A stretch of DNA of 7,519 nt from a bacterium (GCA_026418655.1 JAOAAW010000019.1:1-7519), one strand, 5' to 3'. Positions 1 to 6,524 are shown, counted from the first letter of the stretch. The notes: generated by a model from the letters alone, not told the origin. Numbers and translations are program-made.

Positions 1-240
1 ACAATAAGTGGTGCTGTGGATGCGAAATGTGATGCATCTCGTGTTATTCTGAAGCCTGCACCAAAAGGTCACGGTCTTGTTGCTGGGAAAACAATGAGAG
101 CATTTCTTGAGGTTCTTGGTGTAAGGGATGCAGTGTGTAAGGTGATAGGGTCGACAAGTGCTATAAATGTTCTAAACGCAACTTACAAAGCTTTAAGGTT
201 CTTAGAAGCAAAGGAGCGAAAAAGTGCTGAAAGTACATAA
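1..240 (+). CDS. rpsE: 30S ribosomal protein S5, C-terminal part (5' end outside window)
   Basis: This is the last 79 residues of S5, a protein of the small ribosomal subunit involved in decoding accuracy and in the mRNA entry channel. The frame is open from the first base and ends in TAA at 238-240. The family's C-terminal domain is recognisable: VILKPAPKGHG (residues 15-25 of the fragment) matches the usual (I/L)LKPAP.GTG motif, followed by VAGKTMRAFLEVLGVRD and the IGST..INV stretch. Two positions look drifted: AGKTMR where AGG.(V/M)R is usual, and GSTSAIN where GS.NP.N is usual. The N-terminal double-stranded-RNA-binding domain lies upstream of the window. The gene overlaps rplO by 17 bp and its last codons carry the rplO ribosome-binding site. 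An internal ATG or GTG near the window edge is not the true start. Confidence 0.96.
   Translation, partial: TISGAVDAKCDASRVILKPAPKGHGLVAGKTMRAFLEVLGVRDAVCKVIGSTSAINVLNATYKALRFLEAKERKSAEST
211..216 (+). promoter_or_regulatory. Ribosome-binding site for rplO inside rpsE
   Basis: AAGGAG lies inside the last codons of rpsE, 7 nt before the GTG at 224. It is the only good Shine-Dalgarno sequence near the start of L15. It fixes GTG 224 as the start and makes rplO translation dependent on, or coupled to, ribosomes finishing rpsE. Confidence 0.8.
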
Positions 241-676
241 TCTTAGACCTACAAAAGGTAGCAAACACAAAAAAAAGATAGTTGGCAGAGGTCATGGTTC
301 AGGTCATGGTCAGCAATCAACACGGGGGCATAAAGGACACAAATCAAGGTCTGGTTATCACCTTACAGGTAATTTTGAAGGCGGACAGATGCCACTTATA
401 AGACGTATTCCAAAGCGAGGTTTTAATCGGGTTTCACCCGAAACTATCAAAGAAATTAACATAGGAACCTTAAATTCTAAATTTAATGATGGTGATACTG
501 TGAATATTGAATCCTTGGTACATAAGGGAATTATCAAAAAAAAGGATGTTCTGGTGAAAATACTGGGTGAAGGTAAAATTGATAAAAAACTTGAAGTCCA
601 CGCCCATGCTTTTTCAGAGAGGGCAAGAAACTTAATTGAAAAAGCTGGGGGACATGTATTTATTTTAAAAAGATGA
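224..676 (+). CDS. rplO: 50S ribosomal protein L15
   Basis: L15 is a late-assembly protein of the large subunit that threads a basic N-terminal arm into 23S rRNA. The 150-aa length is normal. The family pattern GRG.GSG.G...RGHKG.KSRSG is present at residues 21-44, FEGGQMPL..R.PKRGF at 51-67, and a C-terminal domain ends near AGG at 141-143. The GTG start at 224 is chosen because AAGGAG lies 7 nt upstream and the product begins MLKVHNLRP, matching family N-termini. The arm is histidine-rich (H24, H28, H36, H39, H46) and reads GQQSTRG where GKT(A/S)GRG is usual. It follows rpsE directly; the rpmD gene often found between them is missing. The stop overlaps secY as ATGA. Confidence 0.98.
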   Translation: MLKVHNLRPTKGSKHKKKIVGRGHGSGHGQQSTRGHKGHKSRSGYHLTGNFEGGQMPLIRRIPKRGFNRVSPETIKEINIGTLNSKFNDGDTVNIESLVHKGIIKKKDVLVKILGEGKIDKKLEVHAHAFSERARNLIEKAGGHVFILKR

Positions 677-1983
677 TTACAGCATTTAAAGATACTTTGA
701 AAGTGCCGGATTTGAAGCGCAAAATACTTGTTGTTATGGCGCTTTTGACTGTATACAGGTTTGGATGTTATATACCGGTTCCAGGTATAAATGGTAAGGC
801 TCTAGCATCGTTTTTTGATCGGATACCAGGAACTTTATTTGGTATTGCAGACCTATTTGCTGGTGGTGCACTGAGTAATGCAACAATTTTTGCACTTGGT
901 ATTATGCCTTATATCAGTGTTTCAATTATCCTTCAATTACTGGCTTCTATTTTTCCATATTTTGAACAGATGTTGAGAAGTGGAGTAGAAGGCAGGCGCA
1001 AGCTAACCTTGTGGACAAGATACGGTACAGTTATTCTATGCTTATTTCAAGGGTTTGCTGTCAGTGTATGGCTTGAAAATCCCGCACACTTTGAAGGTGT
1101 TGTAATGGTGAATAATCCTGGCTGGCTTTTTAAGTTAACCACTGTTTTAACACTCACAACCGGAACTGTTTTTCTGATGTGGCTGGGTGAACAGATAACA
1201 GAAAAAGGAATTGGAAATGGGATTTCCTTGATCATTACTGCTAGTATCCTTTCACGTATGCCTGTTGCTGTTCATCAGACTGCTCAGCTTACGAGTGCTG
1301 GAGAATTAAATCCAGGATTAATTGTTTTGATGTGTGGTTTAGTTTTTGTTGTTGTTGGTGCAGCAATAATGCTTAATGAAGGTGAAAGGAGAATTCCTGT
1401 TCAATATGCGAAAAGGGTTGTTGGAAGAAGGGTTTATGGGGGGCAGACAACATACTTACCGATTAAACTGAATCCCGGTGGGGTACTGCCACTCATTTTT
1501 GCGGTATCATTTCTTACATTTCCATCAACTGTTTTGAGATTTGCAAATAATCCATTCTTACAAAAGCTTGCACATGTTTTGAATCCCTCTTCAGGTGCTG
1601 GAATGATATTGTATGCGTTACTGATAATTGGCTTTTCTTATTTTTACGCCAGTGTAATTTTCAATCCCGACCATATTTCAGAAGATTTAAAGAAGTACGG
1701 TGGATTTGTTGCTGGCATTAGACCGGGAAAAGCTACGGGTGAATACCTTGAAAGGATATTAGGACGGCTTACACTTCCAGGGTCTTTAATGTTAACTGTA
1801 ATTGCCATATTTCCTTACATCATAATGCATATTTTCAGGATTCCATATCTTATTGCAAGTATGTTTGGTGGGATTGGACTTTTGATTGTCGTTTCAGTTA
1901 TTCTTGAAACTTTACGACAGATTGAAGCTCATCTTATTATGCGTCATTATGAAGGTTTTCTCAAGAAGGTGCGGACGAGATGA
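673..1983 (+). CDS. secY: Protein translocase subunit SecY
   Basis: SecY is the channel subunit of the Sec translocon in the inner membrane; with SecE and SecG it passes unfolded proteins across or into the membrane. The 436-aa length is typical. Visible hallmarks are IPVPGI (34-39), the plug region around DLFAGGALSNATIFALGIMP (60-79), EGRRKL..WTRYGT (106-119), MWLGEQITEKGIGNGISLI (169-187), RRIPVQYAKRVVGRR (239-253) in the cytosolic loop that contacts ribosome and SecA, and NP..I...LKKYGGF..GIRPGK (331-353), the second such loop. Hydrophobic segments fit ten membrane helices (for example 17-35, 71-95, 115-135, 151-171, 181-199, 215-234, 269-289, 310-331, 368-388, 394-412). The ATG at 673 overlaps the rplO stop (ATGA) and has only an A-rich, weak ribosome-binding site, so coupling to rplO is likely. 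The stop overlaps adk in the same way. Confidence 0.99.
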   Translation: MITAFKDTLKVPDLKRKILVVMALLTVYRFGCYIPVPGINGKALASFFDRIPGTLFGIADLFAGGALSNATIFALGIMPYISVSIILQLLASIFPYFEQMLRSGVEGRRKLTLWTRYGTVILCLFQGFAVSVWLENPAHFEGVVMVNNPGWLFKLTTVLTLTTGTVFLMWLGEQITEKGIGNGISLIITASILSRMPVAVHQTAQLTSAGELNPGLIVLMCGLVFVVVGAAIMLNEGERRIPVQYAKRVVGRRVYGGQTTYLPIKLNPGGVLPLIFAVSFLTFPSTVLRFANNPFLQKLAHVLNPSSGAGMILYALLIIGFSYFYASVIFNPDHISEDLKKYGGFVAGIRPGKATGEYLERILGRLTLPGSLMLTVIAIFPYIIMHIFRIPYLIASMFGGIGLLIVVSVILETLRQIEAHLIMRHYEGFLKKVRTR

Positions 1984-2624
1984 GATTCATTATTCTATTT
2001 GGTCCTCCTGGTATAGGAAAGGGAACCATAGGTAAAGTTTTGAGTGAAAAGTGGAACTATCCAATTATTTCAACTGGAGATGTACTTAGGGAAAATGTCA
2101 AGAAGGGTACCCCAGCTGGATTGAAGGCTGAATTTTTCATGAAAAAAGGGGAACTTGTTCCTGATGAATTAGTGTTTGAAACACTATGTGAGAGGATTAA
2201 GAAAGAAAGATCTACAGAAGGTATATTGATTGATGGATTTCCGAGAAACATTAAGCAGGCACATATGCTTGATGGAATTTTTGCAAATAATGATAGGATA
2301 ATATTGATGAATTTTATATCTTCCGATGATGTGTTGATAGAACGGTTGTCATTGAGAAGAATATGTAAAAACTGTGGGGCAATTTATCATCTTAAAAATA
2401 TTCCACCGAAAAAGAATGGCAGATGTGATGTTTGTGATGGTGAATTAATACAGAGAAATGATGATAGACCAGAGGTCATTGCAAGAAGGCTTGAAATTTT
2501 TCGCAATGAAACCAGACCATTACTTGACTACTACTCAAAAAAACATAGAGTGATAACAGTAGATGCGAATGGCAGTTTAGAAGAGATTATTAAAAGGATA
2601 GAGGAAATAGATCTGTGGGAGTGA
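1980..2624 (+). CDS. adk: Adenylate kinase, zinc-LID long form
   Basis: This cytoplasmic enzyme catalyses ATP + AMP = 2 ADP and balances the adenylate pool. At 214 aa it is the long bacterial form with a LID domain. Motifs: P-loop GPPGIGKGT (8-16), AMP-site STGD..R (31-37), IDGFPRN (84-90), LID with CKNC (129-132) and CDVC (149-152), then DDRPEVIARRLEIF (161-174) with the conserved arginines and RPLLDYY (179-185). The four cysteines predict a structural zinc ion. Departures from the usual sequence are Ile12 where Ala or Ser is common, Ile17 after GKGT where Gln is common, Asn90 where Thr follows FPR, and LRR (126-128) where GRR is usual; none removes a catalytic residue. The ATG at 1980 overlaps the secY stop (ATGA), and AGAAGGTG at 1964-1971 is a suitable ribosome-binding site. 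The 3' end overlaps map by 10 bp. Confidence 0.98.
   Translation: MRFIILFGPPGIGKGTIGKVLSEKWNYPIISTGDVLRENVKKGTPAGLKAEFFMKKGELVPDELVFETLCERIKKERSTEGILIDGFPRNIKQAHMLDGIFANNDRIILMNFISSDDVLIERLSLRRICKNCGAIYHLKNIPPKKNGRCDVCDGELIQRNDDRPEVIARRLEIFRNETRPLLDYYSKKHRVITVDANGSLEEIIKRIEEIDLWE
2601..2604 (+). promoter_or_regulatory. Ribosome-binding site deciding the map start
   Basis: GAGG lies inside the end of adk, 10 nt before GTG 2615 and 16 nt before the alternative in-frame GTG 2621. The spacing favours GTG 2615, though it is on the long side, so the choice is only moderately supported. Confidence 0.5.
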
Positions 2625-3361
2625 AGAGTTCCGAGGAAATAAGAAAAATAAGAAAAGCAGGGAAAATTTGTAAAAAGATACTTCTTGAAATAGTAAATAA
2701 TTTAAAAGAAGGCATGACAACTATTGAAATTGCAAAATTTGCGGAATATTTAATGGAAAAAGAAAAAGTAAAATCAGCATTTTACGGATATAGGGGATTC
2801 CCAGCGACAATCTGTATATCCATAAATGAAGAAGTTGTTCACGGGATTCCTTCGCAAAGAACTATAAGAGTAGGTGATATTATTTCGCTGGATGTGGGGA
2901 TCATAAAGGATGGATATATAGGTGATTGTGCATTAACCTGTGGTGTGGGTATTGTTAGTAAGGAAAAACAGAGATTGATTGAAGTCACTAAAAAAGCACT
3001 GGAAATAGGAATTTTGAATACAAAAGCAGGTACAACAACAGGTGATATCGGATGGGCAATTCAATCATATGTCGAAAAAAATGGGTTCAATGTCGTTAGA
3101 GATTTTGCAGGACACGGTGTTGGTAGGCACTTACACGAACCACCTGATGTTCCAAACTTCGGTCAACCGGGTAAAGGTTATCAATTGAAAGAAAATATGG
3201 TTATAGCAATTGAACCAATGGTGAATATGGGAAAATCGGATTTAAGGGTTCTTTCGGATGGATGGACTGTTGTTACTGCTGATGGATTACCATCAGCTCA
3301 CTTTGAAGAAACTGTTGTGATAACTGATAATGGCTGTGAAATTTTAACGGTTTCTGCGTAA
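2615..3361 (+). CDS. map: Methionine aminopeptidase, type I
   Basis: Map removes the initiator methionine from nascent proteins whose second residue is small, using a two-metal site. The 248-aa length fits bacterial type I enzymes. All ligands expected from the E. coli enzyme are in place: D93 in SLDVG, D104 in IGDCA, H167 in GHGVG, E200 in AIEPM and E231 in HFEETV. The substrate-site histidine is H76 in EEVVHGIP. There is no N-terminal zinc-finger or SH3-binding extension of the type seen in eukaryotic and some actinobacterial forms. The start is GTG 2615, supported by GAGG at 2601-2604; GTG 2621 would give a product two residues shorter. The gene overlaps adk by 10 bp, and its TAA shares a base with the infA ATG (TAATG). 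Its place next to adk and infA is a common bacterial arrangement. Confidence 0.98.
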   Translation: MGVKSSEEIRKIRKAGKICKKILLEIVNNLKEGMTTIEIAKFAEYLMEKEKVKSAFYGYRGFPATICISINEEVVHGIPSQRTIRVGDIISLDVGIIKDGYIGDCALTCGVGIVSKEKQRLIEVTKKALEIGILNTKAGTTTGDIGWAIQSYVEKNGFNVVRDFAGHGVGRHLHEPPDVPNFGQPGKGYQLKENMVIAIEPMVNMGKSDLRVLSDGWTVVTADGLPSAHFEETVVITDNGCEILTVSA

Positions 3362-3579
3362 TGGAAAAGAAAACTGACAAAATTACTCTGACAGGAACGA
3401 TAAACAAAGCTCTTCCAGGAACATGTTTTATTGTTGACCTAGAAAATGGAATGCAGGTTACTGCACATTTGTGTGGTAAGATGCGATTGAACTATATTAA
3501 GATTATTCCGGGAGACAAAGTTGTTGTAGAAATTTCACCATACGATATTACAAAAGGTAGGATTATAAAAAGGCTATAG
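3361..3579 (+). CDS. infA: Translation initiation factor IF-1
   Basis: IF-1 binds the A site of the 30S subunit during initiation and works with IF-2 and IF-3. It is a single OB-fold protein of 72 aa, the usual length. Clear family motifs are VDLENG (25-30), AH..GKMR..YI.I.PGDKV (35-54) and SPYD.T.GRI (59-68). It has two cysteines at uncommon places: Cys22 in the LPGTC strand and Cys38 in LCGKMR, where Ser is usual. The ATG at 3361 follows the map stop as TAATG and has no convincing Shine-Dalgarno sequence, so translation probably depends on ribosomes ending map. The infA stop codon is embedded in the rpmJ ribosome-binding site. Confidence 0.98.
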   Translation: MEKKTDKITLTGTINKALPGTCFIVDLENGMQVTAHLCGKMRLNYIKIIPGDKVVVEISPYDITKGRIIKRL

Positions 3580-3583
3580 GAGG
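3578..3583 (+). promoter_or_regulatory. Ribosome-binding site for rpmJ overlapping the infA stop
   Basis: AGGAGG is a near-perfect Shine-Dalgarno sequence whose first two bases belong to the infA TAG stop, 4 nt before the rpmJ ATG. A ribosome terminating on infA covers this site, so initiation on rpmJ should be tightly linked to termination. Confidence 0.85.
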
Positions 3584-3587
3584 AAAA

Positions 3588-3713
3588 ATGAAGGTTAGGG
3601 CATCTGTTAAAAAAATATGTCCACAGTGTAAGATTATTAAACGAAAAGGATCCATAATGGTGATTTGCAAAAATCCCCAGGATGGACCAAAGCATAAACA
3701 GAAACAGGGATGA
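3588..3713 (+). CDS. rpmJ: 50S ribosomal protein L36 with an enlarged zinc knuckle
   Basis: L36 is a tiny zinc-ribbon protein of the large subunit that binds 23S rRNA and helps stabilise the late-assembled core. The product is 41 aa: it begins MKVRASVKKIC and ends PKHKQKQG, both near-invariant in the family. The zinc ligands are C11, C14, C27 and H36. Family members are usually 37-38 aa with four or five residues between the third cysteine and the histidine; here there are eight, because QDGP (about 3678-3689) is inserted after CKNP. Reading frame and both conserved ends are intact, so a frameshift is unlikely. The gene sits between infA and rpsM, its normal place, with AGGAGG 4 nt upstream. 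It is short enough to be missed by length-filtered gene callers. Confidence 0.96.
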   Translation: MKVRASVKKICPQCKIIKRKGSIMVICKNPQDGPKHKQKQG

Positions 3714-3725
3714 GGAGGTACAGAA

Positions 3726-4145
3726 ATGGCTCGTATTCTTGGGGTTGAAATTCCAAATGAAAAAAAGGTTCTGATTGGGCTTACGTATATATTTGGTATT
3801 GGAAAGGCTATTGCAGAAAGAGTTATAAAAGCAACCGGTATTAATCCGGATAAAAGGGTTAAGGACCTAACGGAAGAAGAAATTGGTAAGATTTCTGGTT
3901 TTATTCAGCAGAATTTTAAGATCGAAGGAGATTTAAGAAGAGAATATAGCAGCAATATCAGTAGATTGATTGAAATTGGCTGCTATCGAGGTCTTAGACA
4001 TAAAAGGTCATTGCCGGTAAGAGGACAAAGGACAAGAACTAATGCAAGAACAAGAAAAGGACCAAGAAAAACTGTAGGTGTTATAAGAGACAAAGCGGCA
4101 AGAAAGGCGATAAAATCTAAACTTAGAGAAGGTGATGAAAAGTGA
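3726..4145 (+). CDS. rpsM: 30S ribosomal protein S13 with extended C-terminal tail
   Basis: S13 sits in the head of the small subunit, contacts bridges to the large subunit, and reaches the P-site tRNA with its basic tail. Family features are MARI.GVEIP (1-10), the helix-hairpin-helix-like YIFGIGKA (21-28), GCYRGLRH..SLPVRGQRT.TNARTRKGPRK (85-115). The product is 139 aa, against about 118-126 for common members. The extra length lies after GPRKTVG, where about 21 further residues, rich in Lys and Arg and ending GDEK, continue the tail. The start is supported by AGGAGGT at 3713-3719, 6 nt upstream and overlapping the rpmJ stop. Only 12 nt separate it from rpmJ, so there is no room for the long pseudoknot leader by which S4 controls the alpha operon in E. 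coli. Confidence 0.98.
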   Translation: MARILGVEIPNEKKVLIGLTYIFGIGKAIAERVIKATGINPDKRVKDLTEEEIGKISGFIQQNFKIEGDLRREYSSNISRLIEIGCYRGLRHKRSLPVRGQRTRTNARTRKGPRKTVGVIRDKAARKAIKSKLREGDEK

Positions 4146-4166
4146 GAAATCGGATAAGGAGAAAAA

Positions 4167-4568
4167 ATGGCTGAAAAAGCAAAAAAGAAATATATAAAGA
4201 AAAAGAAAAAACATGTAACCATTCAGAGAGGTATTGCACATATAAAAGCAACTTTTAATAATACGACAATTACTATCACGGACCTTGAGGGCAGAGTAAT
4301 AGCGTGGTCAAGCGCTGGAGTCGTTGGTTTTAAAGGAACAAGAAAAGGAACACCATTTGCAGCTCAGTTAATTGCGGAGAATGTAGCAAAAAAAGTGCAG
4401 AATCTTGTGAATATGAAAGATGTGGAAGTCAGGGTAAAGGGACCAGGTCCTGGTAGAGAAACAGCAATCAGGGCACTCCAGACAGCAGGATTGAATATAA
4501 CTGCAATAAGAGATGTTACACCGATTCCTCACAATGGTTGCAGGCCACCAAAAAGAAGAAAGGTGTAA
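4167..4568 (+). CDS. rpsK: 30S ribosomal protein S11
   Basis: S11 lies on the platform of the small subunit near the mRNA exit and the E site. The 133-aa product has a lysine-rich N-terminal extension (residues 4-15), then GIAHIKATFNNT (22-33), GFKGTRKGTPFAAQ (54-67), VKGPGPGRE.AIRALQ.AGL (90-109) and the near-invariant end DVTPIPHNGCRPPKRRKV (116-133). Asn123-Gly124 matches the Asn-Gly site that becomes isoaspartate in E. coli S11. AAGGAG at 4156-4161 lies 5 nt before the ATG. It is separated from rpsM by 21 nt and from rpsD by 14 nt. Confidence 0.99.
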   Translation: MAEKAKKKYIKKKKKHVTIQRGIAHIKATFNNTTITITDLEGRVIAWSSAGVVGFKGTRKGTPFAAQLIAENVAKKVQNLVNMKDVEVRVKGPGPGRETAIRALQTAGLNITAIRDVTPIPHNGCRPPKRRKV

Positions 4569-4570
4569 AA

Positions 4571-4576
4571 AAGGAG
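4571..4576 (+). promoter_or_regulatory. Ribosome-binding site fixing the rpsD start
   Basis: AAGGAG lies 6 nt before ATG 4583. It rules out the upstream in-frame TTG at 4538, which would sit inside rpsK with no such site and add 15 residues not found in S4 proteins. Confidence 0.85.
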
Positions 4577-4582
4577 TCATCA

Positions 4583-5200
4583 ATGGCAAAAATTACCAAA
4601 CCATTATGCAGGATTTGCAGACGGAATGCAGAAAAACTGTATCTTAAAGGCAGAAGATGTGAAAGTGACAAATGTCCACTGGATCCGCGCAGACAACGCA
4701 AGAGTTTAACTGTCGCGAAAACATCTGAGTATGGAATGCAGTTGAGAGAAAAAAATAAAGTTAAAGCATATTATGGGGTACTTGAAAGGCAATTCAGAAG
4801 GTATTTTTCAATTGCAAAAAAGGCAAAAGGTGTTACTGGCGAAGTATTATTAAGACTTCTTGAGTGTCGCTTAGATAATGTTATATACAGGTTGAACTGG
4901 GTATTTTCCAGGAGAATGGCAAGACAGGCAATAACGCATGGTCATATTTACGTGAATGGAAAAAGAGTTAATCGGCCATCTTATCAGGTGAAAATAGGTG
5001 ATGAAATCAGTATTGGAGAAAATTCAAAATATATTGAGATAGCAAAGCAAGCGAAAGAAATAGGAAGAATGGTTCCTGTTCCCTTATGGTTGGAGTCCTC
5101 AGAAATAGAAATGAAGGCGAAGGTGGTGAGATATCCAACAAGAGATGAAATAAGCATTCCAGTGGACGAACATCTTATTATTAACTTCTATTCAAAGTGA
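4583..5200 (+). CDS. rpsD: 30S ribosomal protein S4, zinc-binding form
   Basis: S4 is a primary 16S rRNA binder that nucleates small-subunit assembly and shapes the mRNA entry channel. Starting at ATG 4583 the product is 205 aa, the usual size. The N-terminus keeps C9-X2-C12-X13-C26-X4-C31, the four-cysteine zinc site of the C+ form of S4. The core motif YYGVLERQFRRYF (63-75) and the S4 RNA-binding domain (about 96-157; CRLDNV, RMARQAITHGHI.VNGKRVN.PSY.VK.GD) follow. The Lys-rich stretch encoded just upstream (from TTG 4538) is out-of-frame rpsK sequence and not part of S4. In E. coli S4 represses its own operon; no such control element is visible here, so regulation is unknown. The rpsD position between rpsK and rpoA is common in many bacterial phyla but not in Bacillus. 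Confidence 0.98.
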   Translation: MAKITKPLCRICRRNAEKLYLKGRRCESDKCPLDPRRQRKSLTVAKTSEYGMQLREKNKVKAYYGVLERQFRRYFSIAKKAKGVTGEVLLRLLECRLDNVIYRLNWVFSRRMARQAITHGHIYVNGKRVNRPSYQVKIGDEISIGENSKYIEIAKQAKEIGRMVPVPLWLESSEIEMKAKVVRYPTRDEISIPVDEHLIINFYSK

Positions 5201-5204
5201 GGTG
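5199..5204 (+). promoter_or_regulatory. Ribosome-binding site fixing the rpoA start
   Basis: GAGGTG overlaps the rpsD stop and lies 6 nt before ATG 5211. The in-frame GTG at 5202 is itself part of this site, so it cannot sensibly be the start. The longer version with three extra residues (Met-Glu-Ile) should be discarded. Confidence 0.8.
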
Positions 5205-5210
5205 GAAATT

Positions 5211-6176
5211 ATGGAAGAAAAAACACTTGATTTTGTTTTCCCAACCAGAATGATGTGGAATAAAGAAACGTACAGGGATAATTATGGTCAGCTTATAATT
5301 GAACCACTTGAACGCGGATACGGAGTAACCATTGGCAATACACTCAGACGGGTTTTGCTGTCTTCTGTTTCAGGAATCGCTATAACAGGAGTAAAAATTT
5401 CAGGAGTTCAACATGAATTCACAACAATTCCAGGGGTAAAAGAAGATATGACACAGATCGTTCTTAATCTGAAACAGGTAATATGCAAACCCGTGATTTC
5501 TCAATTTCCTCACAGATCATCAGTTATCATCTCTTCTATCTCTGAGATTTGTGCCAGAGATCTTATCAATGATGGAAGCGTGGAAATTCTTAATCCGGAT
5601 TTACATATTGCTACGATAGATCCTTCAACCAGGCTCAGCATAGACATAGAAATTACAGAAGGAAGAGGATATCTACCAGTCGAAAAAATGAAGCTTATTA
5701 GGAAAGATATACCTGTTGACATGATTTTAATCGATGGAATATATTCACCTGTTAAAAAGGTGTCCTTTCACGTTGAAAACACAAGGGTTGGTCCACTGGT
5801 GGACTATGAAAAATTGATTATTGATATATGGACAAACGGAAGTGTATCACCTTTAGGTGCTTTGAAAACTGCAACAGAGATTCTGAATAAGCATTTTTCA
5901 ATAATTGGAACAATGCAGACCGCTGGAGATACGCTGGTATCATCCGAAAAAAGTATTGAAAAAGATGTTCTTGCCTTACCTATCACAGACTTGAAACTCT
6001 CAACAAGAGTAATTAATGTCTTGCAGGCTAAAGAAATTAAAACTTTGAGAGACCTTCTCAAAATATCTCGGTTGGAATTAGAAGAAATGAAGAATCTTGG
6101 TAAAAAATCCATCCAGGAAATTGAGGAAGCTCTTGAGAAGAGGGGTTATAAACTGTCTGACACGGAGAAGTCATGA
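5211..6176 (+). CDS. rpoA: DNA-directed RNA polymerase alpha subunit
   Basis: The alpha subunit dimerises to start RNA polymerase assembly and its C-terminal domain contacts DNA UP elements and activators. The product is 321 aa from ATG 5211, chosen for GAGGTG 6 nt upstream. The N-terminal domain has EPLERGYGVTIGNTLRRVLLSS (31-52), including the Arg corresponding to E. coli R45, and VEN.RVG (188-194). After a linker near 235-255, the C-terminal domain spans about 258-314: LSTRVINVL (263-271) keeps the Arg and Asn equivalent to E. coli R265 and N268, and NLGKKSI.EI (295-304) forms the second DNA-contact loop. The usual Cys269 is Val270 and Lys271 is Gln272. The stop overlaps rplQ as ATGA. Confidence 0.99.
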   Translation: MEEKTLDFVFPTRMMWNKETYRDNYGQLIIEPLERGYGVTIGNTLRRVLLSSVSGIAITGVKISGVQHEFTTIPGVKEDMTQIVLNLKQVICKPVISQFPHRSSVIISSISEICARDLINDGSVEILNPDLHIATIDPSTRLSIDIEITEGRGYLPVEKMKLIRKDIPVDMILIDGIYSPVKKVSFHVENTRVGPLVDYEKLIIDIWTNGSVSPLGALKTATEILNKHFSIIGTMQTAGDTLVSSEKSIEKDVLALPITDLKLSTRVINVLQAKEIKTLRDLLKISRLELEEMKNLGKKSIQEIEEALEKRGYKLSDTEKS

Positions 6177-6523
6177 GGCATAAGAAGAAAATACGAAGGT
6201 TAGGAAGAAACAAGTCCCATAGGAAAAGCCTTTTACGGAATCTTACAATAAGTTTTTTACAGAATAAAAAACTTAAAACAACAGAAGCAAAGGCAAAACA
6301 GTTAAGAAGCATCGTGGAGAAATTGATTACCACAGGCAAAAAACAGGACATAGCCAGCATTAGAAAAATTAATTCGTATCTGAATCAGCCTGGTTCTACG
6401 AAAATTGTACTTGATATTTCACAGAAGATGAGAGACAGAAAAGGTGGTTATACCAGAATTATTAAAGTCGATCGCCGTCGGGGAGATGCCAGTAGGATGG
6501 CGATTATCCAAATAGTGGAATGA
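6173..6523 (+). CDS. rplQ: 50S ribosomal protein L17
   Basis: L17 is a large-subunit protein near the exit-tunnel side of the ribosome and the usual last gene of the alpha operon. The 116-aa product has the family signature MRHKKK...LGRNKSHRKSLLRNL (1-24), TTEAKAKQLR...EKLIT (36-53), and the C-terminal GGYTRI.K...RRGDASRMAI (91-111). Length is typical for a minimal L17 without the C-terminal extension seen in some phyla. The ATG at 6173 overlaps the rpoA stop (ATGA), with GGAG at 6164-6167, 5 nt upstream. One nucleotide separates its stop from the next ORF's ATG. Confidence 0.99.
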   Translation: MRHKKKIRRLGRNKSHRKSLLRNLTISFLQNKKLKTTEAKAKQLRSIVEKLITTGKKQDIASIRKINSYLNQPGSTKIVLDISQKMRDRKGGYTRIIKVDRRRGDASRMAIIQIVE

Positions 6524-6524
6524 T

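Noticed and set aside
536..544. A8G slippery run in rplO (A AAA AAG type) as a programmed frameshift site
   Set aside because: Both alternative frames give nothing recognisable, no stimulatory stem or internal Shine-Dalgarno is evident, and the zero-frame product is a complete L15.
3983..4241. Minus-strand open frames opposite rpsM and rpsK (Phe/Ser/Leu-rich)
   Set aside because: They are antisense shadows of Lys/Arg/Glu-rich ribosomal genes; no family motif, no ribosome-binding site, and two of them overlap each other in different frames.
4538..4582. N-terminal extension of S4 from a TTG start at 4538
   Set aside because: It lies inside rpsK in another frame, has no ribosome-binding site, and adds a Lys-rich stretch absent from S4 proteins. 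ATG 4583 has AAGGAG 6 nt upstream and gives the family N-terminus.
5202..5210. rpoA start at GTG 5202
   Set aside because: That GTG is part of the GAGGTG ribosome-binding site for ATG 5211, and it has no site of its own.
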